Below, one piece after another: positions 38,501 to 51,551 of a stretch of 64,000 bases of DNA. The stretch is from Strongyloides papillosus (taxonomy: Eukaryota > Nematoda > Chromadorea > Rhabditida > Strongyloididae): positions 1,984,001 through 2,048,000 of the forward strand of contig SRSI01000078.1 of NCBI GenBank assembly GCA_005656395.1, written 5' to 3'. The position numbers and the translations under genes are program-made. The notes under the pieces were generated by a model, which worked only from the letters and a program-made list of their open reading frames with translations, ran no database searches and was not told the origin of the DNA. The stretch's first letter is position 1. Each line of letters begins with the position of its first letter.

Positions 38501-41500
38501 GAACTTTTTATTCATCTAATCAACTCTCCAGATGTGTCCCTTTCTAACTAATACCTAGTTTTTGTCTCTAAACAACTTTTTGAATAGTAGAAGCTGCAGT
38601 AGAGCCGATGAAGTAATTATTAATTTTTTCGAAACATCCTTCAAAGGAATTAAAAAATTCTTCAACTCTGAAATCGATATGGTGGTTACTCTATGAAGAC
38701 AAGCCGCAGATATAATGAATAATATATTACAAATGAAAAAAATTCCTTTTTACAATTATAGTGTTTTGAAATTTCTGTAAAAAAAACGGCAGATCTTATG
38801 TGACAACATTACGAATAAGATTAAAACTTTTATGAACAATTAATACAACATGTTCATTATCATTTTTGAAAGATAAAAATTTTCATTATCATTAAAACAC
38901 TGATACGTCCAATTTTGATAAATTAGACTAACTTTGTTAGTTTCTCTAGATATTAGCTGATTAATAATAGTTAAGAACGTTTAAAAAAAATACAAAAAAT
39001 AAGTTTTATTATAATCTGATAAATAATTAGATATTCTAATGTTTTAGATAAATGTTGTAAAAGTTTTTTAAAATTTTATAGCTAATAAGAAGCACTTAAT
39101 GGAAAGATTAAAAATGATAGTTTCGATGAACTCGTTAAGTGATAATATTACGACAGAAAAGTTTAAATAGAATAATAATGAATGTTTGATTAAAAAAAAT
39201 TATACTTAATAGGAATTGATTTAAAATTGTTTAAAAAATAAGTGGTATATAAATGTTTTTAGAAAAAACATACAAAGTTTTAAATACTTGCCAAAATAAT
39301 AATTAATTAAATTTTACATTTATAATATATTTAAATACTTATTATATATTAATTTTTATCTAATTATCAAAAATATTACGGCTTGAATAAACTATAGTCA
39401 AAAATTTCTCATCATTGTGATCCATGGTAAAAAATTACACAAGGTTTTAAAAAAGGTCTACGAGGTAAGAATTTATATCATCTATTTTCTGTTAGTAAAC
39501 CATTAGAATTATTGTATATTATTACAAAGAAATTTTTATTTTACAATAGAAAAATATGTTCCAAATTGTATAGCAACGAATAGGCCTTTGTACGAAATGT
39601 TGTGTATATACAATTAAATTTGAATATAAAAAGACTAAATTTAGTCTTTTAAAGTTTATTAAGGAAAAAAGAAAGTAAGCAGTTATCATTTTTTATCCCT
39701 AGAAAATTATTATTATAGATATTTTTTCATCTTTTTATATTTTATATCAAATAACTTTGAGCTATAAGCATTAACAGTAGATTATTTTACTACAAAAAAC
39801 AATAGAACATTATTCCTTTAATAATGTCGTAGGTTATTTTATCAATTAAATCATAATTTAATTAATTTATTGGAATATGTAATTTAAACTACCAAACCTT
39901 TTATAATGTGTTATAAAGAAGTAGTCGCTCTATTAGTTAATATTATTTTCGATATTTTTTAAATCCATAAAGATTATACTATCTAAATCCATGTAACAAA
40001 TCTTTATTTCATCAACATTAGCACTTTAGTAAATCATTTATATTTATCTTTCAATCAAGTATGAAATTTCTTCACACTATTAATACTTGATTATCCACAT
40101 TATAAACAAACCTTGTTAAGTTTTTTTACTTTTATTATCATCCATAACACTTCTTTTAAAAATAATATGTTGAATGGTACTTTAAATATCAATAAATCTT
40201 CCAATATTATATCATCAATTCTTAAAAAACACTCTTCACAGGATATGTTCCTCTTTAATGGAAATATATAAAAATTAGTGTTTGAAAGATTGTATTAACT
40301 TTAATTTTTTATTACCCATTTACAATTGAACAAAAAACTTTAGTAAATTTCGAATATCAAATTCATACTCATATCACTGTAATATTTTTAGTAATACGTT
40401 GATAAAACAAGGGATAGCAAGAAGGGATTAATACTGTAACTAATAAAGAACAAATAATAATAAGCAGATAAATTATGATTTTTGTTGTATCCTAAAATAA
40501 TTGATTTACTTTTTTAATTTTAAATTCTCATGATTATATCAAAAGTGGGTGAAAAAAAACTTAAATTGTTGACAAATTCAATATGCCTTTAAAACTACAT
40601 TTAATTTTGCACACAAAAGAGTATGAAAATAAGTCCATATTCTTATACTATTACTTTAACTGTTATAAAAGTATCGTTGTATATAACATTTAAATACCTA
40701 TCATTTTTAATGAAATTACAATTGTAAAAGTAGTTTCGTTTAATTTTTATGTTACTTACATTACGTTTTAATTGTTATAATTAAAAATGCTTTTACTTTA
40801 GATATGTGGAACTCAATTAAAAATATTTTAAGTTTATTATTTATAATATGTAGTGATGTCTTTTTGTAGTTTTCGATAGTATTTATATGTCTGAGACGAC
40901 GTTATTTTTATAACAGTTAAAGTGATAATAAAAGAATCGGAATTTATTTCTTTGTATTCATTGTGCTTCCAATTTGAATATAATTATAAAAGTATATTGA
41001 ATTTGTCGAAAATTTGAATTTTTTATTAAAACTAGTAAATAGTTTATTTTTGCAAAAAAGAAATAAGTGGGAAAATTCATAGATTGTGTATGATTTTAAA
41101 AGTTATTGTAAACATCATTATTCCAACGTCTTTAATTTGATTTATACAAAAAAATTAGAGGAGAATTTTTCTGTAATTTGGAGAAATGATATTTCTTTTC
41201 ATCTAGGAAAATATTTCCTTTAATTTTGTATGAGGTAGACTTTTAAATTCTTTAATTTGCAAAAAAGATTCAACATTATTCATTTAATTTATAAGAAAAA
41301 AATGCTGATAAATATTTTTCTTTAATTATTTTTACTGAGACTCTGAAATCTCATGGAATGATTTTTCCATCAACCAATATTAATGGAGTATTTTCGTGTG
41401 CTATTTATTTTTATAATTTTTGAGGAGAAAAATTATCTATGAACTTTCTTGTGATGAGTATTTACACTGTTAATAGATAAATTAATAGTTTAAAAGTGTA

Positions 41501-42689
41501 TCTTATCAGTCATGTCATTTAATAATTATAAAACCTTATATATCAATATTTGATTTTGTTTAAAAATTTTTTACCTTCATAATAGTACAAAAGCAGAAAA
41601 AAGTTATAGTTGTAAATTTATAACGAGTAAAAAGGAAACCGTTAACTAAAAATGTCTTTTTACTGTGTTTAAATTTATAAAAATAATCATTCGTGGTAGT
41701 AAAAGTTAATGTCCGAGACTTTTAAATTTAAAAACCTTGAATTTTGTCTAAAGTCAATTGTGTTTTCAGTATTGTTTTCATTAAAAATCTTTTGAAGATT
41801 AAAAAAAACACGATTTTTTTATCTTTATCAACTGAGTTATCCAACACACAATAGTGACACTTACATATTAGATTTGTATATGTGTTAAATTTAATATTTA
41901 ATTGCGGTTCGACTATTAATTCTAATAGATAACTATTTTTGATTTTGACTTTTATTTTCTCTAATTCAAAAGAAATCTTTTCATATTATGGTAGTCCATG
42001 CTGGAATCTACCTACATTCAAAATTACAGAATTAGATTCTGAAATCTAAAAAGTAAAAAAAGGTTAACGTCGCATTTTTTGTTACATTCACATATTAATG
42101 AGTAGTTATTAAAAAAATATATAAAAATGAAAATACCACAAATTTTTTTAATAGTGGTAATTTATTGTACTAATCTTAAGTTTACCAAGCTTCAACCCAT
42201 TAGAGAATCAAAAAAGAAACTATTTTTTTTTAAAATGGAGTATTCTAAACTCTTAAGACCATTATAAACTTATATGTAGAAAGTATTTAAAAACGAATAA
42301 AGCCATAACAAATTTATTTTATTATTAAAAATAGATACCCAGATATTTCAAATTCATACTTAAAATTAAGTGACTATTATTTTAAATTGGACCAAACTTG
42401 GGACACGGACGAATAATTTTTTTTTAAATTTAATAAAATTTTCTTTGTTTCTTTTTATGATGTTTTTAAATAGTTTATCGTAATTAACAAACTTTTTTAT
42501 TATTTGTGTAAACTTTTCAAACTTCAAAAAATAAAAATTTTTTTTTCAATAAAATTATATAAAATAAGGAAATCGATAATAAAATAGTGAATATGTATAA
42601 TATTAAAACAAACTTGAATATCACTAAAAAAATGGTATAATAAGAGCTAAAAGACAATAAATTTCTACAACTGTGTCTATTAAATTCCG
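35535..42689. other. 7 kb gene-free A+T-rich tract
   Basis: No open frame over 60 codons with protein character, no recognised RNA gene, and dense stop codons in all frames. Slightly less A+T-biased sequence at 38515-38700 may be a transposon relic but could not be assigned. This tract marks the change from the gene-bearing left half to the transposon-relic right half. Confidence 0.6.
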
Positions 42690-43540
42690 TCGATATTACC
42701 CTAAAAAGGAAGCTTTACCTACAATTTTCAACGATATTTTGAGCATCTTTTAAGCAATGGCCATAGACGGCGCGTCTAATTAGCTAACAAATATTTATTT
42801 GACTATAACATCTTCCCAAACTCACGAGATTGAGCAGAATGTGGTCGCTTAATGAATCGAAACGTCCAAATGTTTAGATGGGGCGAGAAGATTGTCTAAG
42901 CTAATAATTCTGTACGTGGTGTTACGCTTTTCAGTAAAATGAAAATAGAATTGCATTTTACTTCTCTCCAACCTTTAGATATTTATATCTGGATCTTCAC
43001 AAACTCAGGTCGTTAAATATTTTAAGGTAAACAAGGAAACGGCAGTCAGCTCGAACAAATATTCTCACCAACTTCTAGTTAATGCCGTCGATGAGAGTGA
43101 TGTAAAAATAGATGTCTCTGGCATTACTGTCGAAATCAAAGAGTCAAAGGTTAAAAAAATACCATCGTGACCGTAAAGTTGATGATTCATGGATCCTAGG
43201 CGGCGTGGAAAAGACTCCGAAGCGAAAAATATTTGTTAAGTTCGTTAAAAACAATGATACTGAGATCTGAAAGCAAATAATTTTATTCTATGTCTTACCA
43301 GGCAATATTATCTACACCGATGGCTGGTTTATATATGCGAATCAAGTGCGATTAGTGTACACTCGAAAAAGGGTAGACAATTCACTATATTTTCGTGATT
43401 CGAAAAGTTGTGTTCATATGAACACTATTAAAGATACATTATTCGATATTAAATAAAGGATAGTTCTAGGGTGTCTAATTGCGAAATAATTAACGAATTT
43501 TTGCGATAATTTATATGGAATCGTATAAATATGGGAAAAC
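42690..43540 (+). pseudogene. Decayed Merlin (IS1016/ISXO2-like) transposase
   Basis: Translated piecewise, the block from about 43120 gives VEIKESKV, then after a frameshift KYHRDRKVDDSWILGGVEKT, PKRKIFVKF, VLPGNIIYTDGW, RVDNSLYFRDSKSCVHMNTI. These match the order of the Merlin/ISXO2-like DDE transposase core (IDESKFGKRKY-like start, WV.GGVE, VLPGS.I.TD.W.AY, VNHS..FVD...H.NTIE). Several stops and at least one frameshift are present, and the N-terminal half from 42690 is barely readable. Terminal inverted repeats were not identified. This is a dead DNA transposon; the sequence shows no intact reading frame. The block is clearly less A+T-rich than its surroundings. Confidence 0.75.
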
Positions 43541-44732
43541 AATTTGAACACACAAACATAAAAAGTGTCATTTAAAATTGATGAACATTAATTATTTTTA
43601 TATACAAAATATTTGATTTAACATATGCAATTTGTTGGTATTACCGGAATGTAATTATTGCATAATTCTATTTCTTTTTTGGCAGTTTTGTATACTACAT
43701 AATTATTAAAATAAACAACTGCAATCATATGCTTTATCATATACAAATTTTATAAAAAAATCATAAATATTCAAGTCTATACTTAAAATAAAGAATAGAA
43801 AAATATTTGTTTTCATCATAACTGTTTTCAAAGTTGTCTAATTTTATAGTTAATAATCCATTAGATGTAATTTTTTCTAACTTGAAGGGGAAAATGAATC
43901 TTGAAAGTTTTGAACTATAGTTAGTCAAGTTATCTTTAAAAACATTCTTTTTCGATCACTTATTTTTACTATTTTGTTCCAGAAATAACTTTCCTTAAAT
44001 TTAGTAAGTTTTTGATATATAGAATATTAGAAATGTCTAACACTAGAATAAAAGAAAACATAATATAGCTGTGATTAACCAACGATTAGGCCAGTTATAA
44101 ATGAAAAAATCATTTTTATTTTTATAAAACAATTATAAGTTAAACATGTTAAAAAAATTAAACTAATCTACTTATAAAAGAGATTAATGCTTCATTTTGT
44201 AGCAAACTTTTGACTTTTAAATCTTATCTGATAGATTTTTGTTTAGTTATTTTAAATTCAAGTTATTAACTTTGAAATATACTTTTTGAGTTTTGCCTGC
44301 TTAATCGTCTACAACTAATAGTATTAAATGAAGTTTGTTACTAAATCTTTGTGGATTGTTAATATCACAATTTGTAGCTAAAAATAAACTCTTTAATCCT
44401 ATCTGACGGTTTTTTAATATGTTTCTTTTTATGAAAAATATAAGTCAATTAAAAAAGTACCAATTTTTTTGCGTTAGTAAAAAAATTATCATAATTAAAA
44501 ATGTTTCTGGATTAACACTAAAATAAATAATTTAAAAACTATTTTCCAAGATTTGTAATTGTTTTTTGTGTGATATTTAAAGTAATTGTCATATTAGTGT
44601 AAATAAATTTTTTATAATACTGTATAAGTAAAATAAAACTTTAAAAAAGTTTATAGTGTCTAAATTATTCGTTTAAAAATTAAGTTTAAAATTCTATGTA
44701 TCATGAGGAAATTAAAAAATTTACTATATCAT
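43541..44732. other. A+T-rich spacer
   Basis: Between the Merlin relic and the foldback element. No gene or repeat recognised. Confidence 0.55.
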
Positions 44733-46041
44733 ACACACTATGTTGTTTAGTACTAAATTCCTCGGTCGGTTACTTTGACGCCTGCCGCAGCGACGTTTTT
44801 CTAAAATAATAAAAAACCTTTTTGTAGCTAATAAAAGTTTATGAAACTCTTACAGTGGATTGTTTATACTGTGTAGAGGTAGATTATTAAAAAAAAATTT
44901 TTAAATTTCTAAAAATGGAAAAAATTTTTTTGAAGCTTTATATCTCGGAGTTTAACTGTGATATCTTATATGAAACTTATATATTCTGATAGCCCTTGAT
45001 CTTCTTTACAAGAATATACGTATGGCACATCAAAGTTACTGACCATTTTTGAAATAATTATATTTAAAGTTAATTATCCATATTTTTTCAATATTTTTAA
45101 TCTTGAAAGCCAAGTTTCTAAATTATTAGCACTCAAAAATTGCTCTAGTATGTATTATAAGCTATGCTAATTATGCTATTAAGTTTATTACAAAAGAAAT
45201 TCCTCAAATGACCAATTTTTACTGAAAGAAATTTTTTATTATTTTTAAAAAATTTGACTCTTATTTATAAAAAAAATAATAAAATGCTTTGTTCTTAGCA
45301 TGCAATAACTGTTAAGATTGCTGAAAAACTACTTTTTATATATAAAATACAAATTCTAATATATGTGTCTGAGGTACAGTAGAACACATTTGAGAAGAGT
45401 TCAAGCCATAGCATGAAATGCTTTTTTTGTAAAGAAATAATAAAGCTATACATAGATAAAGCATGATCTGATTATAGTATGCAAATATCAGCTTAGAAAA
45501 TTTCATAATTAAAAGTTTTAATAAGTTTTTATTCGGAAATTATTTTTCTAAAAATCTTGCTAAAACAGCCATTTGTAGACAGTATTTTTCAATCATTTTA
45601 TTTTGTTTACTATTGTATAAAATGAAATCTACCTTAGAACAGTTTTTTAATACAAATACTTTTAAAAAAATATCTTTAAATGTTAAAAATCCATGGAAAT
45701 TATGAATAATTAAATTTAAATCTAATTATTTCAAAAATGTTCAGTAACTTCGATATAACATAGGTATATTCTTGTAGAGGAAATCAAGGGCTATCAGAAT
45801 ATGTAAGTTTCATATAAGGTATCACAGTTAAATTCTATGATTTAAAGCTTCAAAAAAAAAATCTCCATTTTTGGAAATTTGAAATTTTTTTTCAATAATC
45901 TACTTCTACATAGTACAAACATTGTACTGTAAGGGTTTCAAAAACAATAATTAGCTATAAAAAAGTATTCTATGAATTTAGAAAAACGTCGCTGCGGCGG
46001 GGGTCAAAGTAACCGACCGAGGAAACAACACAGTGTGCATA
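44733..46041. mobile_element. Foldback element, ~1.3 kb with ~300 bp inverted arms
   Basis: The left end carries CTCGGTCGGTTACTTTGACG and GCAGCGACGTTTTTCTA (44761-44805); the right end carries the reverse complement (about 45979-46022). Homology continues inward for roughly 300 bp on each side (for example CTTACAGT...GTAGAGGTAGATTATT on the left and its diverged complement on the right), at perhaps 80-85% by eye, then fades into a ~650 bp centre. Outside the GC-rich ends, TGTTGTTT and CACACT also match, with an 11-nt insertion on the left. No transposase ORF is seen, so this is a non-autonomous DNA transposon. Superfamily not assigned. Confidence 0.85.
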
Positions 46042-47679
46042 TAATATTTGTCAGATTTTCGTAAGACACTTCTCATAAAATACTTGTTATTTATCATATG
46101 AAAAAATAAATTTTTTATTGTAGAACATAATAATAAATAGCATCACAATTATTGTTTTAAAAAGCAAATATTAAAAATATTATACGAAAAAAAAATTCTA
46201 CACCATAAAGTTACCTTAAAATGACTTAACAAGCATAATTTCATAATAATGTATAGTATTACAATATTTCTATTAGTAAAAATACAACTTATGAGCATAA
46301 ATTGTTAAAAATTGGTAAAGAAAAATTTTGAAAATATTTATAAATAATAATTTATTATTCAAATAGTATATTTTGTAAAAAAAACTTTTTTTTTACTTTA
46401 TTTTAATTATAAAATCGTCAAAATAAACATTTGTCCTGTATTATAAAATTTTCAATCTCCATATCTTTGCAATAGTTTTTATTATTTTGTGCATATGCAA
46501 TTTCGTAAGATTGCGGTAATTATTTCACTATGTCCTCATATTCAAAAATTACTTGTACGAGCTAACAATTAAATTAGGATAGTAAATACAAAAAACAATG
46601 TTCTCATTATGGATAATCAAATTTTTATCATAGACGGTCAAAATGACTGTCTTTATGGTGGTCATCGTCGTGCAATTACCATTTTAAAATAACACTTATT
46701 TATTTTGTGTGAAGCGTTAGACTGAGCATTTAAAAACATTCGATGGAGAGATTTACGTACTAGTTTAGCCTCAATGGATAAAACATTCGGACAGCTAAGT
46801 ATTGATGGTAATCGAAGATCTATCATAGAGAATCTAGATATTGGTAGTTAGCATCACTTAGATGAGCAGCCGAATCTACTAGTTGCTTCACTAGACAAAA
46901 AAATTTAATTTAGATTAAAGTCACTCTATACTGCCACCTTACTTTCTTTTGGTTATTTAATTTTTACACAAACATCTTCTTTAGTACCACCAACAAATAG
47001 TAAATATTATTTGTATGATAATAAAGTTACTTCTTTTTTATGATATATGTGGTTATCGATGTCCATTACTCTACAATAGATGAATCGTGTTGCCAAATAT
47101 CACTTAATTATGTATAAAAATATAGTACAGTTTTAAATATCTTTTTATTACATCACTTTATTCATTTTAAATATATGTAAAATTAAAAAGCTCAAGAACA
47201 TAAATGCTGAAGAGTATGTTTATTTATGTTAAAGACACGTTATCCTCAAATAAAATCACTTTATTTAACGATCTGCCGATAGTCCTCTGTTTTCTAAACT
47301 CTAACTTTTTAATTCTTTGTCTTGTTCTTAATTTTAAAATTATTTTACGTATATATAAAAACTTAATTAAAATTTTGTTATAAATCATTTCATTCAAAAA
47401 TTTCATTGAATCATTGTTTACTTTTTATACTTCAAAAACAACTCTACTGATATTTTACTTTAGAAAGGCTAAATTTTCGACGATATTTTAAAGCTTGGTA
47501 AAATTTTAGAAAACCACATATAAAACATTTTTTCAACCTTTCAGTTTTACTTATATGAATTAAATGAACTCTGTAGTGAATTTCATAAAATTGGCATCAT
47601 TCAAAAAATAACAAAGATAAACATTACAATCAATCAACAATAATAGAGTCATGTAAAAGACAGGCAAAAGTTTAATAAT
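46042..47679. other. Spacer left of the large palindrome
   Basis: A+T-rich except for 46620-46910, a less A+T-biased patch that may be a decayed coding or transposon fragment; no frame is open through it. The 60-codon frame at 47224-47406 (minus) has no protein features. Confidence 0.5.
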
Positions 47680-48592
47680 ATCTATAAAAAAACAGAATAA
47701 ACATTGTTTTCTTAGTTTTTCAATATCGATGTACTTTTCTTCAAAAAGCTCTCTATAGAATTCTGTATAATTTGATATATATTGTGAATCAATTATACTG
47801 AATACTATGAAATTAGCAGTATTTAAATTATTATATAAAAGTTACACTAGTTTTTTAAAAATATTTTTATTAAATTTACAAAAAAAACCTCGAGAAAATA
47901 TAAAAAATGGTTTATATATTGTGTTGATTCCAAATCTTCAAAAATTCTGTACCAACAACATAAATTCATTGACATAATTTTATGAGATTTAAGTAATTCG
48001 AAATACCACCAAAATTTTTATAAAAATTCACCAGTTATTCTTAAAGTTTCGTTTCGAGATCATGAGAAACAGTGAATCACATTTAACTAGATATCTATTT
48101 AAACTTTAAATTCATTTTCAATTTATTTTATTTCATGCACTGAAAAAAATTGTTAGTTTTTAAATTTTGCATTTAATTTTAAAAAATATGTGGAAAGCAA
48201 ATTGTAAAATGCATAATTTTAATCATAAAATTTATTGTAATTATTTTTCAAAATTTTACATACAGTTTTTTAAAAAGAAAATTTAATTTTTGTGGTAAAT
48301 GTAATGTAATTGGTATTAAAACCAATCAAACATTTTTATATAAAAAATACATTATTTGACATCATGATTTGTAGTATTGTTTTAAACAAAAAATTAATCA
48401 TTTTTTTAATTATAGAGTATTTCTATTTGCATAAACGTAGCATTTTATAATTAACTAATATGCTTTGTCTTCTGAACACTACATTACAATGTGTTTTTAA
48501 TTTAAATATTTTTTTTCTTTATCAATGTTAAACAATATTTGTTAAAATTGTTTAAAATTTTATTTATTATTTGCAGACATATAATTTTAGAT

Positions 48593-48913
48593 ATGAGTTC
48601 ATTTTTATTAAATGAAATTTATGGTAGGCATAATGATAGTTTTACATTAACTCTAGAGGAAATATCCAAAACAGTTACTGAAAAACTGTTAAAATTGTAT
48701 GTAAAGTGTAATACTACATCAGATACAATTTTAACAGTTCAATCTTTAGTTAAAGATGTTATAATTATATCAAGAAATGTATCAATGGTTGAAGCTGGAA
48801 CGTTAATAAACATTAATAATAAAATAAAATTACATTTAAATATTGTTAAAGAAGTTCAGTGTTATTCTAAAAAGGATCATTTAAAGATAAAGCATAGAAA
48901 AGATGGGTCGTAA
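48593..48913 (+). CDS. Small TAF13-like (TFIID-18 family?) protein, left-arm copy (106 aa)
   Basis: The start is placed at ATG 48593 (MSSFLLNEIYGRHNDSF), 2 nt after a 3' splice site (ataattttag); a second acceptor (tttgcag) lies 14 nt further upstream, so a spliced or trans-spliced 5' end is likely. The frame is open upstream to 48539 and an extra upstream exon cannot be excluded. Layout: a short helix ending in IYG, a long amphipathic helix (TLEEISKTVTEKLLKLYVKC), a loop, ILTVQSLVKDVIIISRN, and VEAGTLININNKIKLHLNIV, then a basic tail (KKDHLKIKHRKDG). This follows the TAF13/TFIID-18 histone-fold pattern (MYG, LE..V.EFI...T, VEDI.FL.RKD, LL.MNEELK), but identity is low and the call is inference from alignment by eye. 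If correct it would be a general transcription factor subunit. An identical copy sits in the other arm. Confidence 0.6.
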   Translation: MSSFLLNEIYGRHNDSFTLTLEEISKTVTEKLLKLYVKCNTTSDTILTVQSLVKDVIIISRNVSMVEAGTLININNKIKLHLNIVKEVQCYSKKDHLKIKHRKDGS

Positions 48914-49985
48914 TTTATATAAAAATTTTATGTATAAAATTGTATTAACTTAAGTACAAAATGTTTTTTTAAATAGATTAGATAAAATTTAAGAATATAT
49001 TTAAACTTTCAAAAATAAGAAATAACAATGGGTTTCCCATGGTAAAACAAATGTGCTAATTTTTTTAAGAAAAAAGTATAGCTTATCATTTTAAAACAAT
49101 GAAGAAAAAAGAATAATAATCAAGTAGACAATTAAAAAATATATTAAAGTCCCTAACTTTTAGTGTATCATATATTAACAAAATTTCTATATTTTAGTAA
49201 AATTTCTTTAATATTTTTTATCAATTATCTTAAAAGTTATCAAATACATATATCAACTTCCTTCTTAAAATTGTAAAACAGTTTATCAAATACCATATTG
49301 AATATTATTGGGTATTATTTTCTATTATTTCTATTCTTTGTAATAGATAATGATGAGAAATTTTGTTTAAAAAGTAAAAAAATTTTTTTTGTTTTGATTA
49401 TTTTGCTTCATTTTGTTTTATGTCTTTCTATATAATGTTTCTTTTAACTATAATGTCTTAATCTGTTTAAATAATAGTTAAAATAATAAAAACAAATTTA
49501 TATGAAATGTATTATATTTTACCATTTGAACTTTGAAGCAAAAGATAGTCATACAAAATAATTATCAAATAATGATGTTCCATACTTATCTACATACAAA
49601 ACTATGTAAAAAGTTTTATAACAGAGTTTTTATTTGTTATATATATTATCATAAATATCATAGAGTATGCTAACACATGAATATTAGAAATTATAAAATT
49701 TTTTATAATAAATGATTTGTAAAATACGTAAAATTTTGTATCAAAAAAATAAAAACATACTCATTTTTTTCAATAAGCCATTTATACATTAATTATACAA
49801 ATTGTTTTTAATTTAAAAAATAAAAATGTACTTATTTTCTTTAGAAACCATGTATGCATTATATATACTAAATGTCTATCGTTTTAAAAATTAAAATTCA
49901 TACATTTTTTACTGTGCATTTTAATCAGTCGCTACAAATATCTATGAACATGTTAAGAACAAATTTTTAAATTTTTTACATAAAC

Positions 49986-50016
49986 AGAATGTATTTTAAA
50001 ATTTAAAATACATTCT
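49986..50016. repeat. 31-nt perfect palindrome (15-bp arms)
   Basis: agaatgtattttaaa, one centre base, then its exact reverse complement. It occurs in mirrored form in the right arm (57322-57352). Confidence 0.9.
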
Positions 50017-51551
50017 TTATAAAAGACTGTAAATTCAAAATGTATATAAAATGTATTTTTTTAGTTAATAGACGAATAATTTTTTTCAGTGTGAGATTGG
50101 TCTAATTCCAACTAATAAAAATATTTACATACAATTTATCAATTATTTAAAAACTTTATTCATAATTTTGAGAAAACAAAAAAAATGTAAGCGTTTTTTA
50201 GTTTTTACCACATTTTCATACAAAAATATCCGTTGAATGATTTTGGAAATTTCATAAAATTTATTACATTTGAAAAGCCAATAGAAAACAAAAATTAACT
50301 ATATTTTAAATATTGCTTTATAGAACTATTAACATGAATATTGTACGCTATAGTTGCCAAATTTATGCACTGTAATTTTCGTAGTTTGCTATATTTCACA
50401 TAAAAATAATTTTGTATTAACTTTTATATGTTCTACGCAAGAATTGTAAACATTTTTATATAAATTTACGTAGGATCGTAAGGTCTGTATCAACCAGAAT
50501 ATAGAGTATAAGTGAGTGAAAAAATAAAAATGTGGTTTGTGATTATTATAAAGACGTTCGATTAATTGATTAAATTAGAGGTAAGTATTAAATTCTGAAG
50601 TAGATTCTTCATTGTCCATAATTGTCCAAAATTTTGGAATGAAGTCAGAAATGACTTCTAATGATAATATTTAGAAATTTTTAATTAAATTTCATTTTGA
50701 ATTAACATTTAAACAATTCAAAAACAAGAACAAATTGCAATTTGTAATTCCCAAAAATTATACAAGCGAAATTAATTAAACTTAACAATAAATGAAGTTT
50801 TTATGGGTTATGATGAAGTAATAGAAGTATCACAATAAATTTCCTATTGAATAAATTGTAAATTCTAAAATGTTGTAGAGTTATGAAACCTAAAACGAAG
50901 AAGAATTAAATAAAAGTAGAGATACGAAGAGAAAGAAAGAAAAGATAGAAGATCAGAAATAAATTCCACACAGTTAGGAGAAACTGGTTCCGTTTACTCA
51001 AATCAATCAAGAAATTAAACACGTGATTCCATAGTGCAAGAGTAGGGAATAAATAGTGATGCACTTTATCTGGAGAGTTGAATTGGTTTATAGTCCCTAT
51101 TGCTCTTTTTAGTCAGTTATTAATTGTACATTTTCTCATACTATATTGTATTATTTATTTGATAAAGTCTTTATATTAGTAATTCTATTGTTTAATTTCC
51201 CGATCGCTAACTATATCAAGGATCATAATTGTAATTATTACAAGTTAAAGTATGTATTCATATGTCTTATTATTTAGTGGTCTATAATGAAAAAATAAAG
51301 GAAAAAGGTTTCTCTTCGCCATAACTCTTTCAAATTTGAACGATTTTTGTAGGTAAATAACCAAAAGATGTGTTTTATTCCATTTTGAGGAGGTAAATTG
51401 GGTTTAGAATTTTTTGAAACGTAATTGACTATCTTTTGTCCGATTTTTTTTAGCACATTTTGACCAGTAAATTACGTTATTTTAAGAAGAAAAGACACTA
51501 TGGTTTATATTTTGTTTGAAAGGTCCAATTTTAAAATAGGGGTGAAACATA

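Larger units (their letters stand above)
47680..50866 (+). repeat. Left arm of 12 kb palindrome (3,187 bp)
   Basis: This arm is the reverse complement of 56472-59658. The outer edge (atctataa), the shared ORF and the inner edge (gtaaattct) all obey position(left)+position(right)=107338, so there is no net insertion or deletion along the arm. Segments compared by eye near 47950, 48070, 49030 and 50470 are identical. Outside both edges the sequences diverge at once, with only weak similarity (taataat/taataaa outside, aaaatgttgta/gaaacattgta inside). The arm contains the 106-aa gene and A+T-rich DNA, including degenerate ~70-80 bp repeats near 49750-49920 and a 31-nt perfect palindrome at 49986-50016. 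Confidence 0.95.

Noticed and set aside
38515..38700. Less A+T-biased stretch possibly encoding a minus-strand transposase fragment
   Set aside because: Translations (for example EEFFNSFEGCFEKINNYFI) could not be tied to any family and stops are frequent.
51274..51456. 60-codon minus-strand frame left of the mariner
   Set aside because: No domain; the sequence may be part of an older repeat but cannot be assigned.
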